Of a DNA stretch of 64,000 nucleotides, positions 9,187 to 18,183 are shown piece after piece. Made by a program: the position numbers and the translations under genes. The notes beneath the pieces were generated by a model. That model was not told the DNA's origin and ran no database searches. It saw nothing but the letters and a program-made list of their open reading frames with translations. The stretch lies in assembly GCF_024919275.1 (NCBI RefSeq), contig NZ_JANWGH010000001.1, forward strand, positions 248,001-312,000, in the 5' to 3' direction. This DNA comes from Algoriphagus limi. GTDB taxonomy: Bacteria > Bacteroidota > Bacteroidia > Cytophagales > Cyclobacteriaceae. The first letter of the stretch is position 1. The number at the start of each line of letters is the position of its first letter.

Positions 9187-11626
9187 AGGTTTTTTTATTC
9201 TAGTCGTTGTTTTCTTTTTGGGAATCAATTCGGGGTTTTCACAAACCCTCAAAGGATATACCGAAGAAGAAATCAAATCCTATACTTCCAAAGTGGAGGA
9301 TCAGGTCCGATTTTTAGAATATTTGCTCAATACAATTGGAGCCCAGGATACACCTACCCGGGATAAGGATGTAATTATCCGGGAAAGTTATTTGAAAATC
9401 TTCCGAGATGGCACCGTGCAGGTAGAAGATGACCTCTTACTTGACCGAAAGGTGGTCATCAATAAGGATATTACTGCCTACATGAAGGACATTGAGTTCT
9501 TTTATCAAAATGTCGCTTTTCAATTCAAAATCCGGGATGTCAAACCAGGCCAAAAAGAAAATGGAGATGTTTTCTTTGTAGTATCCTTGGATCGAACAAT
9601 TGAAGCTACTGGAAAGGATGGTGTGAAAGTAAATAATACTAAGCCCCGGTTCGTAGAGGTTAATTTGGATGAAAAGTCTCAAGAGCTAAAAATAGTTAGT
9701 ATTTATACCACCAAACTCAGCAGAGACGAAGAGCTTTTGGAGTGGTGGGAAATTTTGGATCCGCATTGGAAGTCCTTCTTCAGGGCAGAGTTTTCACTTT
9801 CGGAGAATGATTCCATCAATTTGGATTTGTTATACCGATTTGTATCCATGGATTCCTTGGATATTTCTGGTACTGATTCCCTTTTAAACTTAAGTCCTCT
9901 CGAATCCCTTCGAGATCTTCGTTACGTGGATTTAAGTGATACTCGCATTATGGATTTGGGTCCAATCTCCAATGTAACTTTTCTGGAATATTTGGATGTA
10001 TCCAATACACCAACTTCAGATATTCAGTTTATTAAATATTCGGACCGACTTAAAAGTTTGAATCTATCCGGAACCCAAATACAGGAAATTGACGAGCTTC
10101 AAAATCTGAAGTCTTTAAAATCACTCAAACTGGTCAATACGCCAATTGTGAGCTATCAGGTGTTGAATGAGTTTGATAGTCTGGAATCCTTAGATTTGAC
10201 GGAAAGTGGCTTCAACAATGCTGAGAATATTCAGAATTTGAAGCAATTGAAGCAGCTCACTTTAAAAGGAAATTACCTGATTAATTTCTCTAATCTAAGC
10301 CAACTTAAATCTTTGAAATATCTGGATTTATCCCGGACAAATATTCAAGATTTAACTCCCTTGGTTGGTTTGGAACAACTCGAAACTGTGGATTTGACCG
10401 GGACGGAGGTAGCAGATATTTCTGGGGTTAATGGAAAACCCAATTTGAGGAAGGTATTAGCGGATGAAACCAAACTTTCCATTGCGTCTGCTGATAATTT
10501 TTCCAGAAGAAATCCACAAGTCCTTCTTATACACCATGTCAAAGATTTGGAGAGTTGGTGGTCAGCTTTATCCGAACCTTGGAAAAATGCGCTCAGAAAA
10601 GCCAATCCAGAAATTCGGGGAGATTCTCCGAATATTGAGATTTTGACTTCTACGATTGGTTTGGAAAAACTGGATCTATCCGGATTGAATATTGAGACTT
10701 TAAAACCGATTACCCGATTTGTGAAGCTACAAGAAGTGGACTTTTCTGATAATCCTGTTTCAGACCTGCTTCCGCTTTCTGAGGTAAAAACACTTACTAG
10801 GATCCAGGCTACCCAAACTCAAGTTCGGGATTTGAATCCTTTGGCCAATCAGGATTCCATTCAGGTTATGAATTTTGCTGGAAGTCCTGTCGAAAGCATT
10901 TTGCCTGTTATTGGGATGTCTTCCTTGTCCTATTTGAATGTAGATGGAGCGGCGTTTTTTGAAGAGGAAGTACCGGAGGTGCTACTGAAAAAGCCAGACT
11001 TGACGCTGATTTATCGAGTAGAGGAATTGAATAACTGGTGGGATGTATTAGGTACTTCTTGGAAGGAATTGCTTCGCCGACAATTCAGTTTGCCAGAGAA
11101 CCCATCCACAGAACAGTTACACAATTTGACTGGATTAGCAGCACTTAGCTTTGAGCGTGTTTCAATTCCAGACCTAGTTCCTTTGAAGGAATTTGTCAAC
11201 CTTAGAAAACTATCGGTTTTTGATGCTCCAATTTCTGATATTTCAGCACTTGCTGAAATGAAGCTATTGGAGGATTTGAGTCTTTCTCAAATGCCGGTTG
11301 TTGACTTTTCTCCTTTATCGGGTTTGTTCCAACTTCAAAAACTGAATATTTCCAATACGGGGATTGAGGATTTGACTCCTTTGGCTTCCTTGCTTGAATT
11401 GCGGACTTTAAATATTTCGGGAACCAATTTGAAGAGTTTGAAAGGTCTGGAGAATTTGATTCGCTTAGAAGAATTGGATGTAGCCAGTACCAATTTGCGC
11501 TCATTAAGACCCATCGAGGGATTACAGAATTTGCAAAAGTTATCTTGCTTTAATACCCGATTGACAAGCAGGGCAGTGGATCGATTTAAAGAAATTAACC
11601 CTAACTGCGAAGTCCGCTTTTATTAA
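9173..11626 (+). CDS. Exported leucine-rich-repeat protein with three WW-linker modules
   Basis: With the ATG at 9173 the protein has 817 residues and begins with a signal peptide ending GFSQT; an in-frame TTG at 9125 would place 16 extra residues before the signal and is rejected. Residues about 25-185 form a non-LRR domain resembling the protein at 7772. The rest is SDS22/internalin-like LRRs of about 22 residues (for example LKSLNLSGTQIQEIDELQ). They are divided into three blocks, each introduced by a Trp-rich helix: EWWEILDPHWKSFFR (about residue 189), SWWSALSEPWKNALR (about 460) and NWWDVLGTSWKELLR (about 620). LRRs of this type usually bind proteins, so a surface or periplasmic scaffold or adhesin role is inferred. 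Confidence 0.8.
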   Translation: MARIKGFFILVVVFFLGINSGFSQTLKGYTEEEIKSYTSKVEDQVRFLEYLLNTIGAQDTPTRDKDVIIRESYLKIFRDGTVQVEDDLLLDRKVVINKDITAYMKDIEFFYQNVAFQFKIRDVKPGQKENGDVFFVVSLDRTIEATGKDGVKVNNTKPRFVEVNLDEKSQELKIVSIYTTKLSRDEELLEWWEILDPHWKSFFRAEFSLSENDSINLDLLYRFVSMDSLDISGTDSLLNLSPLESLRDLRYVDLSDTRIMDLGPISNVTFLEYLDVSNTPTSDIQFIKYSDRLKSLNLSGTQIQEIDELQNLKSLKSLKLVNTPIVSYQVLNEFDSLESLDLTESGFNNAENIQNLKQLKQLTLKGNYLINFSNLSQLKSLKYLDLSRTNIQDLTPLVGLEQLETVDLTGTEVADISGVNGKPNLRKVLADETKLSIASADNFSRRNPQVLLIHHVKDLESWWSALSEPWKNALRKANPEIRGDSPNIEILTSTIGLEKLDLSGLNIETLKPITRFVKLQEVDFSDNPVSDLLPLSEVKTLTRIQATQTQVRDLNPLANQDSIQVMNFAGSPVESILPVIGMSSLSYLNVDGAAFFEEEVPEVLLKKPDLTLIYRVEELNNWWDVLGTSWKELLRRQFSLPENPSTEQLHNLTGLAALSFERVSIPDLVPLKEFVNLRKLSVFDAPISDISALAEMKLLEDLSLSQMPVVDFSPLSGLFQLQKLNISNTGIEDLTPLASLLELRTLNISGTNLKSLKGLENLIRLEELDVASTNLRSLRPIEGLQNLQKLSCFNTRLTSRAVDRFKEINPNCEVRFY

Positions 11627-11645
11627 CCTCATTTTCAACCTGTAT

Positions 11646-11682
11646 AAAAAAAGAGCCTGATAATTTTATCAGGCTCTTTTTT
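11646..11682 (+). terminator. Strong intrinsic terminator after the LRR operon
   Basis: GAGCCTGAT (11653-11661) pairs perfectly with ATCAGGCTC (11668-11676). An A-tract precedes it and six T follow. It sits about 20 bp after the LRR stop codon and can work in both directions. Confidence 0.9.
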
Positions 11683-12042
11683 CAGTTAGACTTCCAAATT
11701 TTGAATTCGGAAAAAAGGGATTAAAAAGTAGTGGAAAAAGTCCCTTTTGTAATTCTCGAAAACAATTATGAGAAAAGTTGCTTAATCACCCTATTTCAAA
11801 GGTAGAATCTTCAAGCGAAAAAAAAATACCATAAACAGGGTAATTTTTGAGAGTAAGAGACAAAAGTTTTCCACATTTTTATATTATATCTGTTTTTGAT
11901 ATAACAAATCAAAGAATTTTAAAATTTATGATTTATAATCTTCTGTTTTTAGAATTCCTACTTTTCCAGATTTGGTTTGAGCTTCTTTAATTTCTTTCCG
12001 GGATGTCAAAGTCATTTTCTATTTTAGAAGTCTCATTATTTA
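11683..12042 (+). other. Gene-free spacer with a perfect 7-bp inverted repeat
   Basis: No reading frame of note was found. TTATATC (11884-11890) and GATATAA (11898-11904) form a perfect inverted repeat around TGTTTTT, about 140 bp before the next gene. It could be an operator or a small hairpin. No convincing TAnnTTTG element is placed for the downstream gene. Confidence 0.4.
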
Positions 12043-12984
12043 TTGCCTCCAGCTATTAATTCTAATCCTCACATATCGATTGTAATTCCAGTTTATTTTG
12101 GAAAGCATACCATTGATGAATTGACAGAAAGAATCTGTCAGGTCTTGAAGCAATTGGAAAAAACCTTTGAAATTATCTTAGTGGATGATGGAAGCCCGGA
12201 TGATTCTTGGGAAAAGATCAAGGGATTAGCTCGGGAAGACAGATGTATAAAGGGGATTAAACTTTCAAGAAACTTCGGGCAACACTATGCGATAACGGCT
12301 GGATTGGATCAGGCAAAAGGGGATTGGGTAGTGGTGATGGACTGTGACTTACAAGACATCCCAGAAGAGATTTCCTGGCTTTATCAGAAGGCTATGGAAG
12401 GATATGATGTTGTTGTCGGAAAGCGGGTGGATCGGAAAGACCATTTTTTGAGGAAATTGGGATCCAAGTTTTTTTATCGCACCCTTTCTTATTTGACTGG
12501 CTCAGAGCAAGATGAAACAGTAGCTAATTTTGGGATATATCATCATCGGGTGATTAAGGAGGTGATCGGCATGCGGGAATCTATCCGTTATTTTCCTACC
12601 ATGATTAAATGGGTTGGATTTCGGCAAACTTCCATTCCTGTTGCACATCAATCCAATCAAAACAGGAAAAGCACCTACCAAACGAGAAAGCTTTTCAACT
12701 TGGCTTTGGATATCATGCTGGCATACAGTGACAAGCCTATTCGCTTGACGGTAAAATTGGGGGTAGGAGTAGCCCTGACGGGTTTTCTATTTGCCCTATT
12801 TACTTTGATTCGCTATTTACGGGGGGAAATTATTGTTGCGGGTTATGCAAGTTTGATAATTTCCATTTGGGTCCTTGCCGGGCTTTTATTGATCACCTTA
12901 GGCGTAGTCGGGCTTTATGTGGGTAAAACCTTTGAAGGGGTCAAGAATCGACCGATTTATATCATCGAGAAACGTGTTAATTGA
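12043..12984 (+). CDS. ArnC/GtrB-like undecaprenyl-phosphate glycosyltransferase (GT2)
   Basis: The 313-residue protein has a GT2 domain (ISIVIPVYFG, VDDGSPDDSW, LSRNFGQHYAITAGL, MDCDLQDIPEE) and two C-terminal membrane helices (about residues 235-260 and 270-295). The NFGQHYA segment and architecture match ArnC/GtrB/DPM1-type enzymes, which load a sugar from a nucleotide donor onto polyprenyl phosphate at the inner membrane. The start is TTG; an in-frame stop lies 18 nt upstream and no ATG or GTG is available before the GT2 core. The next two genes are a formyltransferase and a WecE-like aminotransferase, which suggests a 4-amino or 4-formamido sugar as substrate. Confidence 0.85.
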   Translation: MPPAINSNPHISIVIPVYFGKHTIDELTERICQVLKQLEKTFEIILVDDGSPDDSWEKIKGLAREDRCIKGIKLSRNFGQHYAITAGLDQAKGDWVVVMDCDLQDIPEEISWLYQKAMEGYDVVVGKRVDRKDHFLRKLGSKFFYRTLSYLTGSEQDETVANFGIYHHRVIKEVIGMRESIRYFPTMIKWVGFRQTSIPVAHQSNQNRKSTYQTRKLFNLALDIMLAYSDKPIRLTVKLGVGVALTGFLFALFTLIRYLRGEIIVAGYASLIISIWVLAGLLLITLGVVGLYVGKTFEGVKNRPIYIIEKRVN

Positions 12985-12993
12985 GAATGTTAT

Positions 12994-13869
12994 ATGATCA
13001 CCTTTTTATCTCTAGGTTTTAAAGGCTTTTTCCTAATTCAGAATTTACCATCAAAGTATTATTCTTTAATTGATTGTGTCGTGGTTGGAAGGGACGAAGG
13101 AGTTAAGAATGATTATTCTAAAGAATTAATTACCTGGTGTAAAGAAAGAAAATTACCATATTTAGAGAGGTCAGAATTTAATATTTTAAAATCTAGCAGT
13201 GATTATTTAATTCTTTTAGGTTGGAGGTGGTTGATCAATCCTCCCGAAAAAAAAGAAATCATCGTTTTTCATGATTCCTTATTACCAAAATATAGAGGCT
13301 TTAATCCTCTAGTTACAGCATTAATAGAAGGGGATGAAGAAATTGGAGCAACGGCCATATTTGCAAATTCAGATTTTGACTCAGGGAATATCATTTTCCA
13401 AAAATCCATACGAATTAAGCACCCGATAAAAATTAATCAGGTAATCCAGAAGGTTGCTAATCTATATCTAGAAATGTTCTTGGAAATTGCTAGCTATATA
13501 GAGGAAAATCGCCCTATTCCATCAGTTCCTCAAAATAATCAACAAGCAACTTATAGTCTTTGGAGGGATGAGGATGATTATTTTATTGATTGGACTATGG
13601 ACTCCGACATGATACTACGGAAAATCTACGCTAGTGGAGAACCTTATTTGGGGGCAAAGACAAATTTTGAAGGGGAGAAACTTAGAATTTTTGATGCTAA
13701 AGTGGTTGAAGACGTTCAAATAGTTAATAGAACTCCGGGAAAAGTAATTTTTAAAAAGGAGGGGAATCCGGTTGTGGTATGCGGGCAAGGATTGTTGATG
13801 ATTACCGATATTAGGGATGATTCAGGTAATTCATTCACCTTTCCAAGATTCAGAGTTAAGCTTTTCTAA
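12994..13869 (+). CDS. Sugar N-formyltransferase-like protein
   Basis: The 291-residue protein has the formyltransferase signature HDSLLPKYRG (His93) and a later NSDFDSGNII that supplies Asp129. A C-terminal OB-like region follows, as in Fmt/ArnA/VioF-type enzymes using N10-formyltetrahydrofolate. Its position beside an amino-sugar transaminase supports a nucleotide-linked 4-amino sugar as substrate rather than Met-tRNA. The usual catalytic Asn two residues before the His (NxH) is Val91 here (VFHDS). The enzyme may use a variant site or be altered in activity. Spacing is 9 nt from the GT2 gene and 12 nt to the aminotransferase gene. Confidence 0.82.
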   Translation: MITFLSLGFKGFFLIQNLPSKYYSLIDCVVVGRDEGVKNDYSKELITWCKERKLPYLERSEFNILKSSSDYLILLGWRWLINPPEKKEIIVFHDSLLPKYRGFNPLVTALIEGDEEIGATAIFANSDFDSGNIIFQKSIRIKHPIKINQVIQKVANLYLEMFLEIASYIEENRPIPSVPQNNQQATYSLWRDEDDYFIDWTMDSDMILRKIYASGEPYLGAKTNFEGEKLRIFDAKVVEDVQIVNRTPGKVIFKKEGNPVVVCGQGLLMITDIRDDSGNSFTFPRFRVKLF

Positions 13870-13881
13870 TTAATTTGAATT

Positions 13882-15069
13882 ATGGATTATGCTATCCCAT
13901 TTAATAAGCCTTTCCTTGCAGGAAATGAATTTGCCTATATCCAAGATGCAGCAGAAAATCTGGGAAAACTTTCCGGAAATGGTTATTACACGAATAAGTG
14001 CCAAAACTTTTTTGAGGAGAGATATGGTTTTCTTCGTTGCTTTTTGACGACTTCCTGTACAGATGCACTCGAAATGGCTGCCATTCTCTTGGATATACAA
14101 GAAGGAGAGGAAGTCATTGTTCCCTCTTTTACCTTCGTTTCAACTGCCAACGCTTTTGCGCTGAGAGGGGCCAAAATAATTTTTGTGGATAGCCAAGAAG
14201 GATTTCCAAATCTAGAGGTGAGCAAAATTGAATCCATGATAACACAAAAAACCAAGGCAATTGTGGCGGTTCATTATGCGGGTGTTGCATGTCCGATTCT
14301 TGAAATGAAGGCTTTGGCAGAAAAACACGATTTATATCTTATTGAAGATGCTGCACAGGCAATAAATAGCTTCTTGGAAGATCAGCCATTAGGCAGTATT
14401 GGTCATCTTTCCACTTTTAGTTTTCATGAGACTAAAAATATTCACTGTGGGGAAGGAGGGATGTTGGTGGTGAATGATCCGCGTTTCATCCAGCGTGCAG
14501 AATTTATCTGGGAAAAGGGAACCAATCGCTCTGCTTTTTTCAGGGGTGAAATTGATAAATACAGTTGGGTAGATTTAGGAAGTAGCTTTTTACTTTCTGA
14601 AATCAATGTAGCCTTCCTCTGGGCTCAATTAGAGAAATTGGATGAAATCCAAGCCCGGCGGAAGCAGATTTGGGAGGATTATCAAAATTGGTTTTCAGGG
14701 GAAAAAAGAGATCCTGTGCTTCTTCCAAAAGTTTACTTGGAGCTTTTGGAGACATCCTTGAAAGAGGTTGTAGGAGATGTTTCCAAGGTAAGTTTCCAAA
14801 AGGATGAAGGAAATTTCCATCTATTTTATCTTCTTTTTGAAAATGCCGATCAAAGACAAACTTATATAGAACAATTAAGGAGAAAGGGAATATTGGCCGT
14901 GTTTCATTACCAAAGCCTCCATAAAAGCGCTTTTATCGCTCAAGCCCAACCCGAATCCTTTCAGCAGAGTCTCCCCAATGCTGAAAAATTCAGTGATTGC
15001 CTCCTTCGACTTCCTCTGTTCTACGACCTTCCCAAAGAGATTAGTAAAGAGTTTGGAATAAAGAATTAA
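13882..15069 (+). CDS. wecE: dTDP-4-amino-4,6-dideoxygalactose transaminase, WecE/RffA-like
   Basis: The 395-residue PLP enzyme of the DegT/DnrJ/EryC1 family closely follows WecE: IPFNKPFLAGNE, SFTFVSTANAFALRGAKI, HYAGVAC, EDAAQ (Asp156), FSFHETKN with PLP Lys185, EKGTNRSAFFRG and DKYSW. WecE makes dTDP-Fuc4N from dTDP-4-keto-6-deoxyglucose. Combined with the adjacent formyltransferase, dTDP-4-formamido-fucose is a plausible product (inference). The RmlA/RmlB genes needed for the precursor are not in this window. The start is ATG, 12 nt after the formyltransferase. Confidence 0.88.
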   Translation: MDYAIPFNKPFLAGNEFAYIQDAAENLGKLSGNGYYTNKCQNFFEERYGFLRCFLTTSCTDALEMAAILLDIQEGEEVIVPSFTFVSTANAFALRGAKIIFVDSQEGFPNLEVSKIESMITQKTKAIVAVHYAGVACPILEMKALAEKHDLYLIEDAAQAINSFLEDQPLGSIGHLSTFSFHETKNIHCGEGGMLVVNDPRFIQRAEFIWEKGTNRSAFFRGEIDKYSWVDLGSSFLLSEINVAFLWAQLEKLDEIQARRKQIWEDYQNWFSGEKRDPVLLPKVYLELLETSLKEVVGDVSKVSFQKDEGNFHLFYLLFENADQRQTYIEQLRRKGILAVFHYQSLHKSAFIAQAQPESFQQSLPNAEKFSDCLLRLPLFYDLPKEISKEFGIKN

Positions 15070-15095
15070 GTATGACTACTTATCAATATTCAGTT

Positions 15096-15150
15096 TTTTG
15101 ATTTTATTTCAACCTTACAACTTTACAACCTTACAACTTTTAAACTCAAA
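15096..15150 (+). repeat. Short degenerate word array
   Basis: Repeated variants of CAACCTTACAACTTTA fill the space just before the next start codon. This is one of several such low-complexity intergenic arrays in the window (see 20050, 39092, 40510, 41115, 45672 and 50157). Confidence 0.6.
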
Positions 15151-15152
15151 TC

Positions 15153-16631
15153 ATGCCCAAATTCCTTCTCGGAGCCGCGATTTTAGCTGTAGCCATCGTT
15201 TTGGCAGGGATAAATCGTGGCTTTGATGTGTCGGATGAGGGTTTGTATGTCCTGTTGGCTCATCCATTCCAGGAAAATCAAGGAGGGATATTCAATTACG
15301 ACCTATTTTTCAAACTACTTTATGAATGGTCAGGAATCCATTTCGGAATTGTCGGACTTCGAGTACTCCGTTTAGCATTCTATGCTTTAGGAGCTTGGGC
15401 TTTGACAAGTTTCTATAATTCATTAAATCCCCAAAAAGCACCATTTTCAAAGGTATATCTATTAGCTTTCTTGGGGTTACTTGCCGGATATGGTTTTCTT
15501 CCTGCCAGCCTTTCTTATAATCATTTGACGGTTGTACTGACTTGCTTTTGGCTGGCTTTAATTGCCCAACCAAAATGGACATGGATCAATAGCATTTTGA
15601 TTGGTTTAGTCCTAGCGGTGTTAGTATATGTCAAAGTGACCACCTCAATTCTTCTAGGAGGGATTTCATTAATCCTAGTCTTCTGGTTTCAAAAAAGGCC
15701 TTGGTATCAACTACTTGCATGGGTTCTTCCATTTTTTGTTTTGGAACTTACATTCCATTGGACTTTGGGAGAGAATGCAATCAGCCGACTGAGTGAAGGT
15801 ATAGCTATCCAAAGCAGTAGGGGAGATTATCAATTTTGGATTTTAACCAAACACACTTTGGTAGGACTTTTTTGGAGCTTAATGATGTTTGGAGCAGTTT
15901 GGTTGATTCGGAAAAGCTTTAAAAATCCATTCCTGCAACTAGCTATTGTTTTGCCCATTTTCTCATTCCTATTTTTCAAAACCAAAATTACCGATGAATG
16001 GAATCACTTCTTCTTATTACTTGGTGCGGGAATTTGGGCCTTTACTTTAAATAATCTCTCTCCCAAATCAAAAAGGGAAAGAAGGCTTCCTTGGATTGTC
16101 TTATTAATTTTCCTGCCTTTTATCCTACACTTTGGGAGCAATGTCTATTGGCTTCGAATAGGGATTCATTATGCTGTTTTCTGGATTATTGGAATTTACC
16201 TTCTGATGGATAATTTTCCTGCAAAATGGAAATCAAGGTTTGGAATAGGGATTTCTTTGATGACTTTACTGCTTGTTTTTAATGGGCTTTGGTGGCATCC
16301 TTTTCAGCAAAAGGGGCTTTGGAATGCCTCTGAAAATTGGGAATATTTACCTCACAAATCAATAAAACTTTTTCCAAGCCAAATTGATGTTTTAGAAAAT
16401 CTAGAAAGGAAAACAGGTGAAGAAAAAGGCATATTAGCAGTATATCGAATAAGTGGAATTCCCTATCTTTTGGGTAAGACGATTTCCAAAAATCCAGGAA
16501 TTTGGGATAGAGCGCAATTGGAGAAATTCTTTCCGAATGGATATTCTGCCGGACAAATACTTTATTATCCAATTGACTCTTTACCTGAAAATTTCACTGT
16601 AGAACCTACCTTGATCTATACTTTTGAATAA
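15153..16631 (+). CDS. Polytopic membrane protein, GT-C-like glycosyltransferase candidate
   Basis: The 492-residue protein has about 10-12 membrane segments. After the first helix comes NRGFDVSDEGLYVLL. Acidic residues here (Asp25, Asp28, Glu29) sit in the first extracytoplasmic loop, where GT-C enzymes such as ArnT and PMT keep their catalytic Asp. The C-terminal soluble tail is about 90 residues. GT-C enzymes use polyprenyl-phosphate sugars, which fits the ArnC-like gene upstream. The next two genes have the same design. No precise family can be named. Its 3' end overlaps the next gene by 8 nt. Confidence 0.62.
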   Translation: MPKFLLGAAILAVAIVLAGINRGFDVSDEGLYVLLAHPFQENQGGIFNYDLFFKLLYEWSGIHFGIVGLRVLRLAFYALGAWALTSFYNSLNPQKAPFSKVYLLAFLGLLAGYGFLPASLSYNHLTVVLTCFWLALIAQPKWTWINSILIGLVLAVLVYVKVTTSILLGGISLILVFWFQKRPWYQLLAWVLPFFVLELTFHWTLGENAISRLSEGIAIQSSRGDYQFWILTKHTLVGLFWSLMMFGAVWLIRKSFKNPFLQLAIVLPIFSFLFFKTKITDEWNHFFLLLGAGIWAFTLNNLSPKSKRERRLPWIVLLIFLPFILHFGSNVYWLRIGIHYAVFWIIGIYLLMDNFPAKWKSRFGIGISLMTLLLVFNGLWWHPFQQKGLWNASENWEYLPHKSIKLFPSQIDVLENLERKTGEEKGILAVYRISGIPYLLGKTISKNPGIWDRAQLEKFFPNGYSAGQILYYPIDSLPENFTVEPTLIYTFE

Positions 16632-18183
16632 GAAATTGAAGAAGCGTATTACCATATTGAGATCTTGGTATTTTTTATTAATTGCTTCATTAGTGATAGT
16701 TTGGTTTTTACCCTGGAGGTTTCAGACCAATGACGATGTAATTATGATGTGGCTGGTTTCGGGAGCTTACACAGGTGAACCCGAGTCTTATGCCTTATTC
16801 ATAAATCCTATTTTGAGTCTAGTTCTGTCAAAGCTTTACCTACTTTTTCCGGAATTCAATTGGTACGGGGCTTTTTGGTTTTTGGTAGATTTTTTATCTG
16901 GTTTTCTTTTGCTCAATAGAATTCAATACTCCGAAATCCCATATTCCAATAAGAGGTTTTGGAATATTTTTGTATTACTTATTTCCATTCATTTTGCATT
17001 TTTTTCTCAGTTTACCTTGATAGCAGGATACGCTGGATTAGCTGGTTTAATTGCTTTGTCTCAATCTCAAAAAAAAGAGTACTTAACCATAATTTTCGGG
17101 GCAATAGCTGTTTTTTTGGGCTTATTGATTCGTTGGGAATCCGTAGGGTTGATCTGCCTAGGTTACATTTCGTCTGAAATTATGTTTTCTACCTATTCCG
17201 CTAGAAAGCCAATAATTATTGGAGCTTTCGTTTTTTTTCTGGCAGGGATTGTCCTTTCCGGGAAAGGACTTTACGAAAGAAAATTTGTTGATTCTGGGTT
17301 TTTGGAATTCAATAAATTAAGATCAAAAGTAATTGATCATCCTGTGTTCGTAATGCAGTCAAGATCAAATCAAATCGAAAAGGATACTGATTGGTTTTTC
17401 TTTTCCCGTTGGATGTTTGAGGAACTAGAAATAGGAAAGGAAGATCTAATTCAAAAAAAAGCTGAATTAGATAAAGAACTTTTTTCTTTGAAAGAATTGA
17501 AAAATGGCTTTTATAGAATTATTCTAGTTCAATTAACGGAGCTTTTTAAATCAATGTTGATTTTAACTCTGCTAATTGGATTTTTATACTTGAAATTTTC
17601 ATGGAAAAAGAAGCTGGTATTTATTTTTTCATGGTTGACTTTCTTTCTGACCTTTAATCATTTTAACATGCTATTGGGGAGAGTAAATCTTTTGTTTTTC
17701 TTAATTCTTTTATTTCCAATTCTTAAAATCCAATACTCAGTTCTTAAATCTAATTTTTGGAATGTATCATCTATAGTTTTGGTCGGGTTTTTAGTGGTTC
17801 ATACATTTAATTTTCTGAAAGAAGCCGATGGAAGAAAAATAATTAATAAAGAGTTCTATGATCTGCTTTCGTATACTAATTCTGAAACGCCGGTTTTTCT
17901 AGAAGGCTTTTTTGAATATAATTTTTTAGATCAATTTAATTATACAAATCTAGTTCCTGTTCTTTCTTATGGTTGGATTTCAAGGAGCTCTTTTCAGCGA
18001 AAAGCCTATCAGAAAAGGGGATTTAACAAACAAAGCGATTTGGAAGATTATTACATTCTGGCATTTAAGTTACCCGGACCCTTGGCCTTTTCGGATTACA
18101 TGAATAAGATATCACCTGGATTTAATAAGAGTAAACGTTTCGAGACCACTAATTTAGAATTAATGTATTTTTCGAAGAGATGA
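16624..18183 (+). CDS. Polytopic membrane protein, GT-C-like, NDD motif
   Basis: The 519-residue protein has about 10-12 membrane segments. The first periplasmic loop begins RFQTNDDVIMMWLVSG, with Asp37 and Asp38 as GT-C-like acidic residues. A C-terminal soluble domain covers roughly the last 110 residues. The start is a TTG that overlaps the preceding stop by 8 nt, and the stop overlaps the next start as ATGA. Function is inferred only from topology, the acidic loop motif and operon context with the ArnC-like and WecE-like genes. Confidence 0.6.
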   Translation: MNKKLKKRITILRSWYFLLIASLVIVWFLPWRFQTNDDVIMMWLVSGAYTGEPESYALFINPILSLVLSKLYLLFPEFNWYGAFWFLVDFLSGFLLLNRIQYSEIPYSNKRFWNIFVLLISIHFAFFSQFTLIAGYAGLAGLIALSQSQKKEYLTIIFGAIAVFLGLLIRWESVGLICLGYISSEIMFSTYSARKPIIIGAFVFFLAGIVLSGKGLYERKFVDSGFLEFNKLRSKVIDHPVFVMQSRSNQIEKDTDWFFFSRWMFEELEIGKEDLIQKKAELDKELFSLKELKNGFYRIILVQLTELFKSMLILTLLIGFLYLKFSWKKKLVFIFSWLTFFLTFNHFNMLLGRVNLLFFLILLFPILKIQYSVLKSNFWNVSSIVLVGFLVVHTFNFLKEADGRKIINKEFYDLLSYTNSETPVFLEGFFEYNFLDQFNYTNLVPVLSYGWISRSSFQRKAYQKRGFNKQSDLEDYYILAFKLPGPLAFSDYMNKISPGFNKSKRFETTNLELMYFSKR

